Assembly (NCBI GenBank): GCA_036426205.1
Contig: CM071567.1
Span: 295,123,198-295,187,197 of the forward strand
Length of the DNA stretch: 64,000 nucleotides
Direction: 5' to 3'
Origin: Ascaphus truei
Taxonomy: Eukaryota > Chordata > Amphibia > Anura > Ascaphidae
A model generated the notes under the pieces. That model was given only the letters and a program-made list of their open reading frames with translations, was not told the origin of the DNA and ran no database searches. Positions 34,904-46,259 of the stretch are shown here, one piece after another (position 1 is the first letter of the stretch; every line of letters starts with the position of its first letter). Position numbers and translations under genes: made by a program.

Positions 34904-35250
34904 TCTGAAGAAATGTTTAACAGAGACACCCGTTATGGCGTACGCCGATCCCGAACTACCCTACGTCCTTCATGTGGACGCCAGCCTCAACGGGCTAGGA
35001 GCAGTACTCCATCAGAAATATCCAGTGGGTCTCCGACCGGTGGCCTATGTCAGCCGCAGTTTAACCCCCAGCGAACAGAACTATCCCATCCATAAGCTGG
35101 AATTCCTTGCTCTTAAGTGGGCCATTGTGGATAAATTCCATATGGGGTCCTCTTTGAAGTGCGCACAGACAATAATCCGTTGACATACATAACGACAACC
35201 GCCAAACTGGACGCTGCAGGCCATTGATGGTTAGCATCCCTCTCAAACTA
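34878..35250 (+). pseudogene. Gypsy RNase H domain, frameshifted
   Basis: FLDLKKCLTETPV precedes YVLHVDASLNGLGAVL, the first RNase H box with its acidic residue, then SRSLTPSEQNYPIHKLEFLAL with the glutamate. After about 35120 a frameshift occurs: the DNNPLTYI part (third acidic residue) is in another frame near 35168-35195, with a stop at 35225. It would have removed RNA from the RNA-DNA hybrid. Confidence 0.8.
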
Positions 35251-35260
35251 CAGGTTTACC

Positions 35261-36853
35261 TTGAAGTACAAGCCTGGGCCGCTAAACATTGGAGCTGATG
35301 CCCTATCTAGAAGGCCCGGACTAGAGGCCACTGCGGATGTGGACATTTGGGAAGACATTCCTGGGCCAGGAATGCGGGCCATGTGCAACACGGCAGCTAT
35401 AGTGGGGAATAAAGTGGCCTTCTCTGAACTACATGTTGTGGATTCATTCGAATGTCAATCCAAGGCTTTACCTGCTGCCTACTGTGACCCCGATGGGCTG
35501 AACGTCACCCCTGATAAAATTATCTTGTGGAAAGATATGATACAGTACCAGGTAAGGGACCCAGTAGTGGGCCTTATCCGCCAGGCAACACAGAAAAACA
35601 AACTGGATATGCTGAAGCAGGCTCCCAGTGACCTTGTGGCGATTCTCATGTGGGAAGCTTACAAATTCCAGCTGGACAACGGTCTACTCTATCGGGTTGT
35701 ACAGTTCCATGACCATCCCGAGAGGAAACAGTTGGTCCTACCCCGAAACTTACAATACCTGGTCCTGAAAGCCTTAAACGATGAACATGGCCATCTGGGA
35801 GTAGAAAAGACTTTTGGGTTAGTGCGTGATCGGTTCTTCTGGCCACGGATATGTGAATCGGTGGAGCGACACGGCCGTCGGTGATCCCGATGTATCCAGC
35901 GCAAGACCCTCCCTACCAGAGCCGCCACCATGGCTCACCTGAAAAGCTCAGGTCCCATAGACTTGGTCTCTATGGACTTTCTATGTATCGAACCTGATAC
36001 CCGAGGCATCAGTAACGTGTTGATCATCACAGATCATTATACTCACTACGCTCAGGCCTTCCCCACCAAAGACCAGAAGGCCATCACTGTAGCTGAAGTG
36101 CTATGGGAACGATACGTTATCCATTATGGGCTGCCCAACCGTCTGATTTCGGACCAAGGTCGGGACTTCGAAAGTAAGATCATTAAGGAGCTGCTCAAGC
36201 TACTAAACATTACCAAGTCTCGAACCACCCCATACCACCCAGAGGGAGACGCCTTACCGGAGAGATTCAACAGGACCCTCCTGGACATGCTCGGCACGTT
36301 AAAAGGGTCTCAGAAGAGAGAATGGAGCAAGCATGTGGAATCTTTGGTGCATGCCTACAATTGCACTCGTCATGAGTCCAGAGGGTTCACTCCTTATTTT
36401 TTGATGTTCGGGAGAGAAGCGAGACTTCCGGTGGATATACGTATGCGGGTATCTACCGATGGGGTACCCAACATGATGCACTTCCGATACGTACAACGGC
36501 TACAAGACAGTCTGCAAAACGCTTACCAGTTAGCCGAGAAAGCTTCTGCTCGTTTGAACGCTGATAACAAAAGACGTTATGATCATAAGGTCCGCCATCG
36601 GGAGATTCGTCCTGGCGACGCCGTTCTACTCCAAAACCTAGGAGTCCCCGGCAAACACAAACTGGCTGATCGCTGGTGGGACGGAGTCTATGAAGTCGAA
36701 TCACAAATGCCAGGGCTCCCAGTATATCGTATAAGAGACAGTGATGGTCGAGTAAAAAGCTGGCACCGTAATCACCTCTTCCCTATTCCACAAATGGGGG
36801 AAGGAGATACAGACTACATCAGTAGATGGAGAGTCAGAACCAGTGGAAGTTAA
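35261..36853 (+). pseudogene. Gypsy integrase, one internal stop
   Basis: The frame starts with the end of RNase H/linker (YKPGPLNIGADALSRRP). The zinc-binding part shows the H...H pair (DEHGHLG) but one cysteine site is glycine and a TGA stop sits at 35882-35884, exactly in the CxxC region. The same frame then runs to a TAA at 36851 and carries the catalytic core: VSMDFL (first D), LISDQGRDF (second D) and PERFNRTL (E). A C-terminal GPF/Y-like region follows (HREIRPGDAVLLQ). No chromodomain is seen. Integrase would insert the cDNA; this copy cannot be full length. Confidence 0.88.
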
Positions 36854-37045
36854 TGAGGAAACTAGTCCGTCCAAAAAAGAAGTGTATTAGTAGAAAACAG
36901 GCACATTCACCGCTTTATGGGCCTGGGACTCTGGCCCTGCCTGGTAAGGAGCTCATTTATACCTACTGTCTATATGGGACAAGCACCTACTTTACTGCAA
37001 TATGTGTGTGCCATCTGTCTTTTCTTTATATATATATATTTTATA
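36854..37045 (+). other. Gypsy 3' remnant, no 3' LTR
   Basis: Sequence after the integrase stop shows no polypurine tract followed by TGTAGCAAGG. The element ends near 37040, where an unrelated repeat starting ACAGTGGTCGACAAATCACC begins. The 3' LTR is thus lost by truncation or recombination. Confidence 0.6.
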
Positions 37046-37840
37046 CAGTGGTCGACAAATCACCCAAAAATCTACTCGCCGAACAAAAAAAATCTACTCC
37101 TCACCTAGTCCCACCCCCAGTCCCGCCCCAGGCCCGCCCCCAGTCCCGCCCAAGGCCCGCCCCCAGACCCGCTTTAAAAAAATAAAATAAAATAAATTGA
37201 ATAAATTCCTAGTAAGAACAACATTCCTTTTTGACCTAAGTTTTTTTATTGTATTACAGTACATTATACTACAATTAGTCCTTGTTACGTATGTGTATAT
37301 GTGTGATCTTACCTGATCCGCAGTCCCTCAAAGTCCAAGTACCCTCATTCCCACAATGTTATATGTTGGAGGTGAGGTGTTCTCTACCTGTCTTCTGGGT
37401 TAGAGGGGATTCCGATGTCTCCCGTATGATGCTTGAGAATCAGATCTGGAAGAAAGCAATATAGGCTATTTCGGTGTAGGTATAAGGCAGTTTAGATATA
37501 CAGGGTAAATAAAATATCTAGATCCAAATAAAATATCAAGAGTGTGGGTGAGAGAGTGTGAGACAGAGAGAGTGTGGGTGAGAGAGTGTGAGACAGAGAG
37601 AGTGTGAGACAGAGAGAGTGTGAGACAGAGAGAGTGTGAGACAGAGAGAGTGTGAGACAGAGAGAGTGTGAGACAGAGAGAGTGTGAGACAGAGAGTGTG
37701 TGAGACAGAGAGCATGTGAGTGAGAGAGAGAGACAGAGAGAGGGTAAGAAAGACAGAGAGAGGGTGAGAGAGACAGAGAGAGGTGAGAGAGACAGATAGA
37801 GGGAGGGTGAGAGGGAGAGCGAGAGACGGAGAGGGCGAGA

Positions 37841-37891
<51 letters not shown>

Positions 37892-38090
37892 CGAGAGATG
37901 GAGGGGGCGAGAGACGGGGGGGGAGGGTGGGGGGGGGGGGGGGGGAGGGGGGGGGGGAGAGAAGGCCACGCCCGAGCACCACCACCACACTCCCCCCCGC
38001 TTCCACCTCCTGCCCCGCTGGCTGACACGGGGACCGGTGGGGAAGCGGAGACTGCGGGGGAAGGGAGGGGGAGTAGATTAGTGGCAAAAA
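37046..38090. repeat. unclassified repeat with GA-rich satellite core
   Basis: A left part with ATCTACTC words and CCCCCAGTCCCGCCC units leads to a satellite at 37540-37900 with a 16-bp unit AGTGTGAGACAGAGAG, then pure (GA)n, then a G-run at 37918-37957. Long open frames on the minus strand (poly-SLSL/HTLS) come from the repeat alone. Confidence 0.75.
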
Positions 38091-38690
38091 CAATGCTTTT
38101 AAAGAGGGTGAACCCAGTTCAATTCCCCATGTCAGCACTCCTGGTTAATTTAGGTAGGGGGGATGTACAAAGGTGCAATTGTGTTACTTTGATCATGCCA
38201 AGTGACTCCACATCATTGTGTGTCAATGTACTAAGGAGTTTTGCTCCAGTACTTTTTGTTCTTGCAACAGTGTGCGTTTTGGGGAGTGGTTATATGAAAA
38301 GTAAGGGCAGTGGATAGTTAATGCTATATGAGATGTATCAAAATGTGTGCCTAAAATGGCCCATTTTCGCTTTTACTTTGCATCCAATAAATCTGCCTGG
38401 GCCGAGTTGGTATTGAACTCTGCTCCTCAGAGACTTGTATCAAATGGAAGAATAGAAGAAGCAAGATTACAAACTTCATATATCTGCCACAAGGCAAATT
38501 GACACAGATCAAAATGTTTGCATATTCCTCCCCTTGATACATATGCCCCTGTACAGTATATCCCTGTGCCTCAGGCACCAAGGTTTGCATGTAAGCACTC
38601 TGGGAGTAATTGTGCAGGTTTTCTCCTGCAATTTCAGTGCTGTGTATAATAATATAACTGTATGAGAATAAAGTATTATTACAACTATAA
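38091..38690. other. unclassified sequence, possible MITE remnants
   Basis: GATGTATCAAA near 38332 and TTGATACAT near 38533 are inverted relative to each other, hinting at a roughly 200-bp foldback. Nothing more secure. Confidence 0.3.
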
Positions 38691-38845
38691 TTATAATCAT
38701 TTATTTGTAATGCATATTCCACTGTGCAGTACTGTGGGAATAAACGGCAGCAGCAAGAGTAACAAACAGACGGACATCAATTTATGTACCATAAAACAAT
38801 AGGTCTCTGTTTCAAAGAGCTTACAATCTAAATGCAACTAAATAC
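38690..38845 (-). mobile_element. L2-like LINE 3' UTR fragment
   Basis: The + strand holds CAAAGAGCTTACAATCTAAA near 38813, the same tail word seen at 6930, 40160 and 57565. Only the 3' UTR of a minus-strand copy remains. Confidence 0.45.
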
Positions 38846-40040
38846 AGTATGTGTGTTATCTAATAAATCACTTTCTTGAATTGTCAATGGCATGTTATTT
38901 TCTAGCACATTTCTATTGTATACTGTATGTAGATAATCTTCTAGAGGCTAAAATGGGTAACGTATAGATCAGATTGCGATTTCATAGTACATAAGTGTAC
39001 ACAATGCAACGCTCAGCAGTGCAGGTTCTTTACTACTGAATGGTAAAAAAAAATGCAACACTAAAAATAGACTTGTGCTGCACTTCTGCCTTTGCAAGAA
39101 ATTCTCCAGACAGAAAGTCCATTGTCCATTAAAAAGGTCTTTAATGTGAGGCATTATTAGATTTGGCTTTTTAGTATCCAGAAATAACATCGCACAATAC
39201 TGGACATGTAAGTCACCACATTAGAAGATTGGGATCATGCTGGTTTAAATATAGATAGGCGTTGCAGCAGCCAGCATCATTCAGCACGTTCTCCTCTGAT
39301 ACTGAGAAAGGTATTAGACAACAGCTACAGTACATCCATGTTCTAAAAGAGAGTCCATTTGCTGTTAACTACAATTTATAAGGTCTGAACCAGTTTTGAC
39401 CTGCAGAGAAGAGAGGAAAAGAAAGCTTCCAATGGATTACATATACAGTAGCTGTATTAAGCAGACCTTAATGCCAGGTGTATCTATCTATAACACAAAC
39501 AGTACTTAAAGTGCAGTACCGCACATTGGGGAATCGTGGTTCTGGCATAACAGCGTATTATTGTATCACAAACCCTGTTGGTATAAGAAAGCAAAACAGC
39601 AATTCCTATGTGGTGCAAAAGCTGTCTAATGTGGCAGGCAGAAGTTTATACGGTTCCATGCTAAAATGTACAAGAAGCAAAGTGACACACTGTGCTCATT
39701 TGCTTCTCATTACCCAGAATCCCTGGCTGCAGTGCAAGCACTGTAAGCTAAGCGATAATGGGGAAGGGCAGGTTTGCAGATCTGTCTGAGACGTGCATGT
39801 GCACACAAGTTGTATTTTTATTTGCTATGAATACTGTATACACAAATATGCATTGCTCACAGTCAGACAGTAATTCTTGTGACACTTTCCCGTATTCTCA
39901 AATCTAATGTTCTATTCTAAAGATCTCTTTGGAGCACTTGAAACAATGTTGCACTTTCTATTATAAAAATGTAATGTATAGTAATATTAATCATTTATGG
40001 CAGTTAACATGCTGTTATGGGTCTATAAGTATGTATATCT
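38846..40040. other. AT-rich sequence, nothing seen
   Basis: No supported gene or repeat. The open frame at 39478-39789 has no recognisable domain. Confidence 0.45.
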
Positions 40041-40475
40041 TTATCATATAGCACCCACAGCTGTAATTAGCGCTTTACAAGAGAGACAATACAGTGCAGG
40101 GAATTATAGTACAATAAGTGCAACAAATAAGACCACACAACAGGAAATGAAATCCCTGCCCTGAAGAGCTTACAACCTAAGTGGTATGATGGGAAAAGTT
40201 AGAGATAGCAGAAAAGGGAATACGTGCAGTAGATGGCAGTCATTGGTAGGGGTGACTGTGGGTTTGGGACAGTAGCCATGAGTCTATTGAAGCCCTTCAT
40301 TTAAGAGGTGCGTTTTTAGGTTAGTCTTACAGGTGGGGAGAGAAGGTGCTTGGAGTATACTGAGTGTGTGGGAGTTCCACTGGTAAGGGGTAGTGTGGGG
40401 AAAGGGTTTAAGGCGAGAGAGAGCAGTAGAGGTGAAAGGGGTGGATAAAAGACTGATGGATGCCAAGTCCTTTGT
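40040..40475 (-). mobile_element. L2 LINE 3' end (C-terminus plus UTR)
   Basis: The minus strand starts with an ORF end at 40466-40284 whose last part (CKTNLKTHLLNEGL) parallels FKNSLKTDLFKEAF of the L2 fragment at 3.5 kb. The UTR carries the CTCTTCAGGGCAGGGATTTC/AAGCTCTT tail near 40160. It ends near 40040 (AGCGCT). This confirms that the shorter tails listed elsewhere belong to L2-type LINEs. Confidence 0.65.
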
Positions 40476-41370
40476 CTTCCTTGGGTGAGTAGCTACCTAT
40501 TAGATGACTGAGGGCTCTATCTTTAAAATGTAAACTGTAAAAGGTAAACTAAACTGGGAAGTAAACCGTCAACTAAGGCGAATGGGAAGTGAACCGTCAA
40601 CTAAAACGAGAAGTATTTTAGGAACAAGGATGTCCCTGGAGCTAAAAACAGCGCCATAACATACGAGAGGACAGGTATCAATTCTGTGGAAACAATGTCT
40701 AAAATGAGCAGGACATCTGCTTTAATGTTCAGAAATTCTATTATTATAACTACAAGTTCAGTCCCACAAGATTGACATAAAAAAATGTTGTGCCTTTTAA
40801 AATAGGTAGCTAGATCACAACAGAGGATAATAGAGCTGTAAGATTAACAGCAATAATGTGGAAGCTATATGACTCTTAATGATTTTCAGAAATACCTGTT
40901 AGAGCATTCAAATATTATTCATAACCCTGATTTAATGGGGAAGAGGATATGTGCTGTGAAAAATTAGTGAATAAAAAGCACTAGTATTATACATGTGCAA
41001 TATACACCATTAGGTGACAATTCCAATATTCCTTGAAGTCCAGTAGGTTGCCTAACCAGTCTAGCTGATTGTCTCCACAACCAGAAATTAATACAAAATG
41101 AATTTTTAAGTTAATACAATTAACTTCTATGACACCAAAGATGACAGTCCCAATATTAGTAGACTGCAGACATTGTCCCACTGTGCATTCCTCCCGGTCT
41201 GTTATGCTGCCGTGTGTATTCTGAAGATTCTCACGGTTCTCGAGAACATGTGAATGAAAAAGACAAAAACAAAGCACCAATAGTGCATTATTTTTGACCA
41301 ATTGGTTAGAGGTAAACAGGATTCCAATTCATGATGAGCTGAACACTGCAGTGCTGAAAAAATATTCCTT
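40476..41370. other. AT-rich sequence, nothing seen
   Basis: Contains GAAGTAAACCGTCAACTAA-like short direct repeats near 40555-40610; otherwise no feature up to the L1 target site. Confidence 0.45.
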
Positions 41371-41387
41371 AAGAATACAATTTATTG
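41371..41387. repeat. 17-bp target-site duplication of the L1 (left)
   Basis: AAGAATACAATTTATTG is repeated exactly at 48084-48100, just after the A-rich tail of the L1. Confidence 0.93.
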
Positions 41388-41529
41388 GAGACTTCCGGTG
41401 ACGTCGGCTGGTATGGAGGAGTGACTTGGGAGCTCAGCAGACTCTCCCGAATAATCTATAATTTAAGCACCCTTCCACCCGAAATTTTCGCCTAAACTGT
41501 AGATCCCCGGCCGGGGAAACAACTAGAGG

Positions 41530-42718
41530 ATGTCTAGGCAAACAAAGAAGCCGGTATCTCAAGCCGTCTCAAAGTACTTTTCCCCGCAGCAGAAAAGCCC
41601 TGAAGTGCAGCCCGTCACACAAGATGGCGGAGGCGCACGCGGTGACCAAACAGTACAGGGCAAGACAGCCAGAGCCAAAGAGGCTCCCGCACAGGAGCAG
41701 CCACTGACTAGAGCCTTCATGGATTAGCTGATGGCGGCGCAACATACTAAACTTCACTCATCCCTCCAAATGGAAATAAAAGCCACGGTTCACGATCTAA
41801 CACAGCAGATCAACGGCCTTGCGGACAAGACAACTACGCTGGAGGGCCAAATGGAGCAGACCCACGTACGCCAGACCGCAGCGTCTCCGAGAAGAACTCG
41901 CCCTGCTCAAGGACGGATTGGAGGACCAGGAGAACCGGGATAGGAGGCAAAACCTCCGCATTCACAATATCCCTGAGACGGTTCTGCCTGGCCTCCTCCG
42001 CCCCTACCTCCTGGACCTGTTCAAGTCTGGGTGCGAGTCCCTCCAAGATACAGACTTAGAAATAGACCGGGCCCACAGAGCCTTGGGGCCCAGATCTGAA
42101 GACCCGGGAAGAAGGTGCAATGTAATTGTAAGACTGCATAGCTACACGGCAAAGGAGAACATCCTGGTAACATGCAGGGGAGAAGAATCACTCACCTTCC
42201 TAAACGAACAGCTCCAAGTCTTCAGCGATCTATCCAGGACAATGGTGCTCCGGAGAAAGGAGATGAAACCCCTAACAACCTTCCTCCGAGACAACGAGGT
42301 CAGGTATCGTTGGGGGTTTCCCTTCAAGCTTACAGCTAACTACAAAGGCAAGTACATCACAATCAGATTTCCCGAAGACATGGCCCACCAGCTGCGTGGA
42401 TGTCCGACCAACACCAGGCCCCAGCTCAGAGTGAGGAAGAAGAGGACAACAATGCTGAACCGGGAAGAAGAGAGGCCTCAACACGCTCGAAGACGCCCAA
42501 ACGCTGACGAGACCGACGGTGAAGGAGATCGTGACCCAACGCTGCCCGCACTGATGCAACACTCTCCATGGCAAACAACGCGAGACCATCTTCCCTGCCG
42601 CCGAGGATCAGGTCCCGCAGAGATCAAATGCCTAAGGATGAAGAGGCTATCTGCAGAAGTTCGTGGGCGGCTAGCCCCAAAGTTTTCACCCAGTTTAAGC
42701 AGTTTTCCAGTTTTGTAG
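41530..42718 (+). pseudogene. L1 ORF1-type RNA-binding protein, frameshifted
   Basis: ATG at 41530. The first part is basic and proline/glutamine-rich; a TAG at 41725-41727 interrupts it and the same frame resumes. A coiled-coil-like stretch follows, then a frame change near 41870. The conserved core ENRDRRQNLRIHNIPE near 41930-41980 is the start of the L1 RRM domain, followed by a C-terminal domain with RRKEMKPL and FPFKLTANYKGKYITI near 42250-42360. ORF1p coats the L1 RNA as a trimer and acts as a chaperone. The frame extends to 42718 with a low-complexity tail that may lie beyond the original stop. Confidence 0.85.
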
Positions 42719-42789
42719 CTCTTTCTGTTGAAGAGGCCCGTCCGGCTGAGGTTTGCACAGCAGAGGGGCCTGTGCGGCCCTGGAGGCTC

Positions 42790-42835
42790 GGGCCCCGAGG
42801 GGGGGGGGGGGGGGGGGCGGGTGAGGGGGGAGTTG
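42790..42835. repeat. G-run in L1 spacer
   Basis: About 18 G in a row near 42800-42818 then GGGTGAGGGGGG, capable of forming a G-quadruplex on the + strand. Confidence 0.7.
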
Positions 42836-43269
42836 AGACCCATTGTAGCATAGCGGAAGACTCCGAACTGTAAGTACCGATCCCTCTTGGACCGCCATGT
42901 GCCCCCCCCTCTTCATTTGAACGGCCCCTTGTCTCACCGCACTGTGTCTAAGAGAAACAGTATAGGTCCAGTCACTGAGAGCGAGACCCCCCCCCTCCTA
43001 GTCGAGCGAACGTCCTCCGTGAGCAGAGTCGACCCCCAAAAGCCCCTGGACAGGTACCCGAACTCTACGTGGCAAACAGGCACATAAACCTCCTTCCCCC
43101 TCCACCCCCTCCCCCCCTGCCCTTCCCGCCATACCCAAGGTCCCATGAACCTCCAGATAGCCACGCGAAGAGCCCCCATGCCCCTCACATCTGCTCCACT
43201 GACCAAACCAGCTAGTCATGCACTGAGGGTCGCTAAATAGGATTCCAGAAACTGGACCCGCAATGTACA

Positions 43270-44350
43270 TTGACCCCCCCTCCCTCCCCCCCCCCCCCCT
43301 ATCCCCCCCCCCCCCCCACGGTTACTAAATGCTGGATGCCAAAAATCAACCCACAACATGTTTACCTGAGTCTCCAACAACCCTCCTGGCTTGGTCTGAA
43401 TGTTAAGTATGTAAAAATATTTCCATGCGTGCATATACATACTGTTTGTTATAAGTGACTGCTTGGAACGGAATATGAAGAGGAACAAGTCTCCCCCCCC
43501 TCCCGCTCCGCCCCCCTCACCCCACCCCCCCCCCCCCCTCCCTCCCCCCACCTCCCCCCTCACCCCCTTTCTCACACCCTACCCCCTCCCCCCGCTCCTC
43601 CCTCCCCTCTCCCCCTCCTCCCCCCCAGGGTCACCAAGTCCTGGATGCCAATACTCAAGGTACAACGCGAACACCTGGGTTGTAGCTAACCTTACTAGAA
43701 TGGTCCAGATGATAACTGTGTGAACAGGTTTCCAGGCGCATACACAAGAAATGTTTGCTAAATGTATTTCTCTGAGACGAATTATACGGAAGAGCATTTC
43801 GCCTCATGATACTCCCCTCACCCCCCCTTTCTTTCCTCCCCCCTCCCACCCTACCACCCCTCCCCCCCAAGGTTCCCAAGCACTAGCTCCCAAAAACTAT
43901 CTTACAACAAGCACACCTGAACTCTCAATCACCTGCCTGGCCTGATTTGAATGTCAATTATATCAATGTATCTCCATATATGCACATATGTATTGTCGGC
44001 TAAATATGTCTGCTCGGAACGGAACATGCAGAGGAGCATGCTCCCCCCCCTCTCCACCCCAGCCTCACCCATCCTCGCCCCCCTTCCCTCCCACATATAC
44101 ACCCTTCCGCATCCCCCTCCCCCCCAGGGTTACTAAGCTCCAGATGTTAAAAATCAAGGTACAACACGAACAGCTGAGTCTATGCTAACCCTGTTAGACT
44201 GATTTGAATGTCAGTATGCCTCCACGCGTATACATAAGTACTATGTGCTAAGTATACTTGTTTAGGACGAAATATGCAGAAGAGCACATCACCCCATCTC
44301 CCCCGCCCCCCCCGCCAACTTTCCCCTCCCAACCCCCCCCCCCCCTCTCA
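43270..44350 (+). repeat. tandem repeat block between L1 ORF1 and ORF2
   Basis: About four imperfect units of 240-310 bp, each opening with a poly(C) tract then GGTTACTAAGC/GGTCACCAAGTCC-like words (43317, 43628, 43870, 44128), a CTCCTGGCTTGGTCTGAATG-type middle and a GGAACGGAATATGAAGAGGA-type end. The block replaces the first half of the ORF2 endonuclease, which is not found anywhere upstream. Poly(C) tracts vary in length between units. The frames are open only because of C-richness. Confidence 0.8.
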
Positions 44351-44359
44351 CCTCCCAAA

Positions 44360-44889
44360 TTAATCCTGGGATTAGAGCAACAATCCCTCGCGTCTCTGAT
44401 CATAGGCGGAGACTTTAACATGGTGGCCTTACACACACACAAGACAAGTCGAACCCTGCCGCCACCCTCCTACCACCCTCTCACGCCACCTACACGACCC
44501 AGTCCCAAAAGAAAGCCAAGAAATTCAGAGAAATGGTTGAGGAATACTCATTAGTTTACATCTGGAGGGCTCAGCACCAGGGTCAAAGGGACTATACTTT
44601 CTTCTCCTCCCCTCATCAGTCTTACTCAAGGATCGATTATTTTCTAGGTACAAGGAATGTCTTCCAGGCATCCGCCCAGTCGAACATAGGGTCAATCACC
44701 TGGTCAGACCATGCACCCATCGACCTCATCCTATCCCTACCCTTTGTTAAAAACACACAATACAAGTGGAAGTTAAATGACTCCATGTTAAACTGTCACA
44801 GAGGCAATTATCCGCCAAAAATTATCAATGTATTTCCAAATCAACGCAGGTTCTGTCTCCGCCCCAGCCATGCTCTGGGAGGCCTATAA
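44360..44889 (+). pseudogene. L1 ORF2 endonuclease, C-terminal half
   Basis: LIIGGDFNMV (about 44397-44426) is the conserved GDFN box of the AP-like endonuclease. After a frame change near 44540 come YTFFSSPHQSYSRIDYFL and SDHAPI (44700-44720), the SxxxRIDY and SDH boxes that hold catalytic residues. The N-terminal half with the ETH box is missing. The endonuclease nicks target DNA to prime reverse transcription; this fragment could not do so. Confidence 0.85.
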
Positions 44890-45409
44890 AGCCACCATCA
44901 GAGGAGATCTAATCTCAATAGCGTCACATAAAAAAAAAAAAAACTTAAACTCCAAAAAGACATAACAGACAAAATCGCTCAGCTGGAACAGCAACATAAA
45001 ACTACGGCATCAAAAAAACCGTTAAACCTAGTTAGATTCGTCCTCAAACAGTCCCAACTGGAGGACGTCGAGAAGGCACTCAGATGGTCCAAACAGAAAT
45101 ATTTTGACAAGGGCAATAAGGCAGATAGCCTCTTAGCCGCTAAGCTTAGATGAACTAGAGTCAAGTCCCAGATAGCGCGCATCAGAACTAGAAATGGGCA
45201 GGTTACATACATTGAAAAAGAAATAGCGCAGGAATTTGCGGACTTCTATTCAGATTTATATAACCTCCACCCCCCAGATCAAGACCCGGTCAGCCTTAAC
45301 ACAATTACTCAGTATCTAGAGCAATGCTCCCTACCATCATTATCCCCCGAGGAGAAAGAGACCCTGAACAAAGATATCACAGGAGGAACTAACTCAAGCC
45401 ATAAGCTCG

Positions 45410-46180
45410 CTTAAACTAGCTAAAACCCCAGGCCCGGATGGCTTCTCCAACTCTTACTACAAGATGTTTAAGCCCATCCTCTCACCTCACCTACTTAATA
45501 TGTATAATTCTTTCCTCCAAGGCGAACCGATCCCTGCCACAATTACAGCCGCAAACCTAGCTATAATTCAGAAGGAGGGTAGGGACCCGCTCCTCTGCGG
45601 GAACTACAGGCCCATCTCCCTATTAAACACAGATCTCAAAATCTACAGCAAGATCTTGGCAAACAGGTTAAACCCAATTCTCCCTAGGCTTATACATGTA
45701 GATCAAGTAGGATTCGTGTCGGGAAGACAGGCCTCCGACAACACCCGCAAAATTGTGGATATAATCGACCACGTGCATCTCACCGGTTCCAAAGCAATGA
45801 TTCTGAGCTTGGATGCCGAAAAGGCATTCAACAGAATCAAGTGGTCCTTTCTAGACCAGACCATGAGGAGGTTTGGCTTCTGTGGGCCCTTCCTGGAGGG
45901 AGTGAGAGCTCTCTATCAAAATCCCACAGCTTATGTAAAATTATCAGGAGGTTTTTCGGACCCAATAAAAATCAGGAACGGGACTAGACAAGGATGCCCG
46001 CTTTCTCCCCTCCTATTTGCACTAACTATAGAGCCCCTCACAGCCACAATCAGAGATGATAAAAGCATAAAGGGAATCCAAATCGCAGATAGGGAGCACA
46101 AAATCTCCCTATTTGCAGACGACGTGATCTTAACGCTTGCTGACCCCCATATTTCCCTCCTAACCTCCAAAGAGTCCTAA
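45410..46180 (+). pseudogene. L1 ORF2 reverse transcriptase
   Basis: AKTPGPDGF (about 45420) opens the RT domain, continuing with GNYRPISLLNTDLKIYSKIL, DAEKAFNRI (motif A), GTRQGCPLSPLLFAL (motif B) and LFADDVILTL (motif C, with both aspartates present, near 46112-46140). The frame ends at 46180, and continuation lies in another frame from 46260. The linker between endonuclease and RT (44890-45410) is also frame-broken, with a TGA near 45151. RT copies L1 RNA at the nicked target. Motif B and overall style place it in the L1 group. Confidence 0.92.
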
Positions 46181-46259
46181 CCCAATTTGGAACAGTCTCA
46201 GACTATAAAGTCAATATGGACATGTCAGAGGCCCTAAATTTATCCCTCCCTGACCAAAC

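Noticed and set aside
36854..37200. An envelope gene or 3' LTR after integrase
   Set aside because: No open frame with signal peptide or membrane segment and no copy of the 5' LTR start; the element simply ends.
37540..37760. CRISPR-like regular direct repeats
   Set aside because: The 16-bp units are adjacent with no unique spacers, and the genome is eukaryotic. Simple satellite.
37466..38138. Ser/Leu- and His-rich minus-strand frames of 174-200 codons
   Set aside because: Pure translation of the GAGA satellite in three overlapping frames.
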